Assembly: GCA_944325105.1 (NCBI GenBank)
Contig: CALUYW010000013.1
Coordinates: 1 to 64,000 of the forward strand
Source of the DNA: Candidatus Gastranaerophilales bacterium
GTDB lineage: Bacteria > Cyanobacteriota > Vampirovibrionia > Gastranaerophilales > Gastranaerophilaceae
DNA length: 64,000 nt
Direction: 5' to 3'
Positions 61,468 to 64,000 of the stretch are shown piece by piece. Under the pieces are notes generated by a model, which saw only the letters and a program-made list of their open reading frames with translations, had not been told where the DNA came from and did not search any database. Made by a program: the position numbers and the translations under genes. Within the stretch, counting starts at the first letter, position 1. Each line of letters starts with the position of its first letter.

Positions 61468-62781
61468 TTAGTAATCCCTTTTTAAAAACTCTATAAGCTC
61501 TTTTGAGTTTTTGATATTGTTTTTAAGTACAACATCGGCTATACACATGCCATGCTCAAGTAGTGAAAAAGCACAATTTAAGTAGTGTTTTTCTTCTTGA
61601 GGGAGATTTTGTTTTGCAATTTCAAAGAGTTTTTTTGTAAAGTCTTTTGCGCTAAAGTTTTTGTATTTAAAATTTGTTCCGTACCTTGCTGCAAGAAAGC
61701 CCATGATTTCTATGTCATTGGTATTTATATCTTTAAAATAGCTTAAAATCTCATTGTAATCGCTGTTTAAAATACCTTTGTAAAAAGCGCATACGGATAG
61801 AGCAAAAGGCAGATTTTGACTATCATGGTTTCTTATTTCAATGCATTTTTTAAGTCTTATGTCAGGGAAGCAAAGACTTGAGTGCAATATGTAGTCTTCA
61901 AGAGTGGCAAAATGCTCCTGATATCCGTTTTTCATAAAATCGTAAAAATTTATCTCTCCGTTTATCGGTATTTTTTTACCTTCTCTTTCTATAAAGAGCA
62001 TGGGCACATCCAAAATCGCATTTATATAATCGTCAAATGTGGCGTTTTTTTTATCCAATAGGTTTTTATAAAAAAGCCCGCATCTGTCTTTGCCCGTATA
62101 TTTCCAAGCAAAAGCTCTAAAACTTTTAAAGCCTGATAGGTTATTGTTTCTTATTGGAGAATTAGCATAAAAACCTGTTAAAAAAGGTGAGATAAAAGAA
62201 AGAAGTTTTATTTTTTCAATAGCGTCATCTTCGCTTTTATAATCCACATTTAGCTGCACACCTGCTGTTTCTCTCATCATTACAGGGGCAAGTTTTGCGC
62301 GCTTTGGCAGATATTCTGCCATAATTTCATATCTTTGTTTTTTTACTATATTTATATTTTCGTAAGTTGAATATGGTGTTATCCCGCAGTTTAGAAATTC
62401 TACATTGTAAAATTTTGCAATTCTTTGAGTAAGTGAAAAAATCTCTTTTGCACTTTTTTCAATATCTGCTATATTCTCTTTTGCCTCAAGGCTAAGTTCA
62501 AACTGACACCCGGGCTCAAGTGAAACCGATGAACCCTCGCCAAGCGCCCCTATTATAGTTTTGTCATCATATAAAACACCCCAACCTTTCATGTGCGAAA
62601 AGTTTTTTATGATTTTTTCCATATAATCATAACTTGCGTTTTTATATGTAGTCGAATCTATGGCAATTTTTTCATACTCAAGGCCATACATGCTTTTTTG
62701 TTTGCATGAACTTTGATAATAATCTCTAATTTGTGTAAAATTTAGTTTATTTAAGGTTTTTGAGTTTTTGTAATTTAGCAT
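61468..62781 (-). CDS. gshA: Glutamate-cysteine ligase (GCS2/plant type)
   Basis: 437 residues. Diagnostic of the GCS2 fold used by plants, alphaproteobacteria and some cyanobacteria: YGLEYEKIAID, GALGEGSSVSLEPGCQFELSL, CGITPYSTYENI, MRETAGVQLNVDYKSEDDAIEKI, CIEIRNHDSQ. It makes gamma-glutamylcysteine, the first step to glutathione. gshB is not in the window. The ATG follows TAAAAT plus six bases. Divergent from rsmA. Confidence 0.88.
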   Translation of the reverse strand: MLNYKNSKTLNKLNFTQIRDYYQSSCKQKSMYGLEYEKIAIDSTTYKNASYDYMEKIIKNFSHMKGWGVLYDDKTIIGALGEGSSVSLEPGCQFELSLEAKENIADIEKSAKEIFSLTQRIAKFYNVEFLNCGITPYSTYENINIVKKQRYEIMAEYLPKRAKLAPVMMRETAGVQLNVDYKSEDDAIEKIKLLSFISPFLTGFYANSPIRNNNLSGFKSFRAFAWKYTGKDRCGLFYKNLLDKKNATFDDYINAILDVPMLFIEREGKKIPINGEINFYDFMKNGYQEHFATLEDYILHSSLCFPDIRLKKCIEIRNHDSQNLPFALSVCAFYKGILNSDYNEILSYFKDINTNDIEIMGFLAARYGTNFKYKNFSAKDFTKKLFEIAKQNLPQEEKHYLNCAFSLLEHGMCIADVVLKNNIKNSKELIEFLKRDY

Positions 62782-62787
62782 GATTTA

Positions 62788-62793
62788 ATTTTA
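62788..62793 (-). promoter_or_regulatory. -10 box of the glutamate-cysteine ligase gene (leaderless type)
   Basis: TAAAAT on the minus strand, then TAAATC and the ATG at 62781. No Shine-Dalgarno; -35 unclear. The divergent rsmA -10 lies 42 bp away. Confidence 0.45.
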
Positions 62794-62834
62794 CCAGAGG
62801 CAAAATTAAATAACACCTAGCCGAGTGTTCCATG

Positions 62835-62840
62835 TATAAT
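62835..62840 (+). promoter_or_regulatory. -10 box of rsmA (leaderless type)
   Basis: TATAAT followed by AACTTT and the ATG at 62847. It overlaps the second codon of the alternative start at 62832, which argues for the downstream ATG. Confidence 0.5.
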
Positions 62841-62846
62841 AACTTT

Positions 62847-63686
62847 ATGGATTATTTTTTAAGAGCAAAGAAGTTCAGAGCAAAAAAACGCCTCGGGCAA
62901 AATTTTTTGGTCGACGAGCGTGTTATAGATGAAATTTTGTCAAATGTCAAAAGTGATGATAGTGTTTTTGAAATAGGCCCGGGGCTTGGTTTTGTCACAG
63001 AAAGATTGATAGACAAAGCGAAAGACACCGTGGCTGTCGAGATTGATAAAGACGCAATTGAAATATTAAACAAAAATTTAGGCGACAAAGAAAACTTTAA
63101 ACTGATAGAAAAAGATATTTTAAAAGTTAATCTTTGTGATATTTATCCCGAGGGTAAAAAAATAAAAATAGTAGCAAATATTCCCTACTACATAACAAGC
63201 CCCATACTTGTTCATCTTTTGGGAGAAATTGATGATATAAACAACTCCAACCGCTCTTTTATAGATGAAATTATCCTTATGGTTCAATTTGAAGTTGCAA
63301 AAAGAATTTGTGCCAATGAAAATTCACAAAACAAAGAATACGGCATGCTCTCTATCCTTTCACAGTTTTATTGTGATTGTGAAATTATAAAAAAAGTTTC
63401 AAAGCGCTCTTTTTACCCATCGCCAAAGGTTGATTCAGCTTTAGTCAGGATTAAAAACAATAACAAACCTCGCATTTTAAACCCTTCAGTCATGCTCAAA
63501 AGAACAATAAAAGCAGCATTTAATACAAGAAGAAAAAATATAAAAAACTCTTTGCTGTCGACAGGGATTTTAGGGGTTAATGAGGCTCTTTCAAAACTTA
63601 ATTGGGATACAAATTTAAGAGGTGAAAAACTCTCTGTTGAAGATTTTAACAAACTGGCATGCGCTCTTGAGGAGTATAATTTATGA
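62847..63686 (+). CDS. rsmA: 16S rRNA (adenine1518/1519-N6)-dimethyltransferase
   Basis: 279 residues (KsgA). SAM site FEIGPGLGFVTERLI and VAVEIDKDA; catalytic N-I-P-Y in VANIPYYITSPI; KRLGQNFLVDERV and SFYPSPKVDSALVRI are family-specific. Dimethylates two adenines near the 3' end of 16S rRNA. Overlaps ispE in ATGA. Confidence 0.97.
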   Translation: MDYFLRAKKFRAKKRLGQNFLVDERVIDEILSNVKSDDSVFEIGPGLGFVTERLIDKAKDTVAVEIDKDAIEILNKNLGDKENFKLIEKDILKVNLCDIYPEGKKIKIVANIPYYITSPILVHLLGEIDDINNSNRSFIDEIILMVQFEVAKRICANENSQNKEYGMLSILSQFYCDCEIIKKVSKRSFYPSPKVDSALVRIKNNNKPRILNPSVMLKRTIKAAFNTRRKNIKNSLLSTGILGVNEALSKLNWDTNLRGEKLSVEDFNKLACALEEYNL

Positions 63687-64000
63687 AAACAATAAAAATA
63701 ATCGCTCCGGCAAAAATTAACCTCTCCCTTAAAGTAGGTAAAAAACGCCCCGACGGCTTTCACCCCATTGAAAGTATCATGCAGGCAATAAGCCTTTGTG
63801 ATTATCTTGATATACAAACAAAAGAGGGCATGGGTCATATAATACTTGATGGTACAAGCAGGGAAATTCCATATGACGAAAACAACATTGCCTACAAGGC
63901 TGCAAAAAAGTTCATGGAAGTTTCAGGTAAAAATTTTGACGTAAACATATATATAGAAAAAAACATTCCCGTTTGCGCCGGTCTTGCAGGAGGCTCAACA
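63683..64000 (+). CDS. ispE: 4-diphosphocytidyl-2-C-methyl-D-erythritol kinase (5' part)
   Basis: The first 106 residues are inside the window; the gene runs off the right edge. IIAPAKINLSLKVGKKRPDGFHPIESIMQAI is the IspE signature, and VCAGLAGGST is the GHMP-kinase ATP loop. Shows that isoprenoids are made by the MEP pathway. Translationally coupled to rsmA, a common arrangement. Confidence 0.95.
   Translation, partial: MKTIKIIAPAKINLSLKVGKKRPDGFHPIESIMQAISLCDYLDIQTKEGMGHIILDGTSREIPYDENNIAYKAAKKFMEVSGKNFDVNIYIEKNIPVCAGLAGGST

Noticed and set aside
62832-62846. Upstream ATG as the rsmA start
   Set aside because: The codons after this ATG are the TATAAT box of the presumed promoter; the next ATG keeps the exact six-base spacing seen elsewhere.

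Overview
The window is a gene-dense, AT-rich stretch of bacterial chromosome. About 63 protein genes are supported and no rRNA, tRNA, CRISPR array, prophage or intact transposon was seen. The gene set (glycogen synthase with a GH77 glucanotransferase, FixC/FixX-like electron-transfer proteins, a lone FlhB, a type IV pilin-like protein, a zinc-type S14, many small TPR proteins and many lineage-restricted hypotheticals) fits a non-photosynthetic cyanobacterial relative of the gut Melainabacteria/Gastranaerophilales type. That placement is inference from gene content and base composition, not from a marker tree.

Layout. 1-7.2 kb: a truncated glycine-rich prepilin, a small HTH gene, a decayed hybrid-cluster-protein homologue, then glgA-ruvA-bioB on the minus strand and two TPR proteins. 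7.4-14.1 kb (plus): an LCP-family cell-wall ligase, a CHASE2-GGDEF diguanylate cyclase, an SSB, a four-carbon-acid kinase/PdxA pair, and two unknown small proteins. 14.1-17.2 kb (minus): a secreted HExxH protein, hisS and prfB with a programmed frameshift. 17.3-24.3 kb (plus): apt, flhB, a sigma factor, malQ, an exported metallophosphoesterase, an MBL hydrolase and a TPR protein. 24.3-30.5 kb: purA and alaS (minus) flank cysS-rsmI (plus). 30.6-37.8 kb (plus): a seven-gene run fixC-fixX-RWYD-repeat protein-TPR-dprA-topA-aroE. 37.84-38.30 kb: a gene-free, GC-rich, hairpin-dense repeat block. 38.3-46.2 kb: uvrA, two unknowns, a U32 protein, a YqeG-type HAD phosphatase, then secG, a TIM-barrel protein, a formyltransferase and crcB on the minus strand. 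46.3-54.8 kb: an S10-spc ribosomal protein cluster from rpsJ to rplR that stops before rpsE. 54.9-64 kb: a class A PBP, then on the minus strand a histidine kinase-response regulator-degenerate secretion-ATPase-bioD operon and a glutamate-cysteine ligase, ending with rsmA and the start of ispE.

The most notable pattern is transcriptional. At least 13 genes at the head of a transcription unit carry a TATAAT-like -10 box exactly six bases before the start codon, which predicts leaderless mRNAs; most genes with a clear leader or an operon position instead have a purine-rich Shine-Dalgarno. The most unusual proteins are two 'hollowed-out' paralogues: an Hcp homologue lacking most cluster ligands, and a GspE/PilB-like ATPase with an intact P-loop but no recognisable Walker B/His box, embedded in a two-component operon together with bioD.
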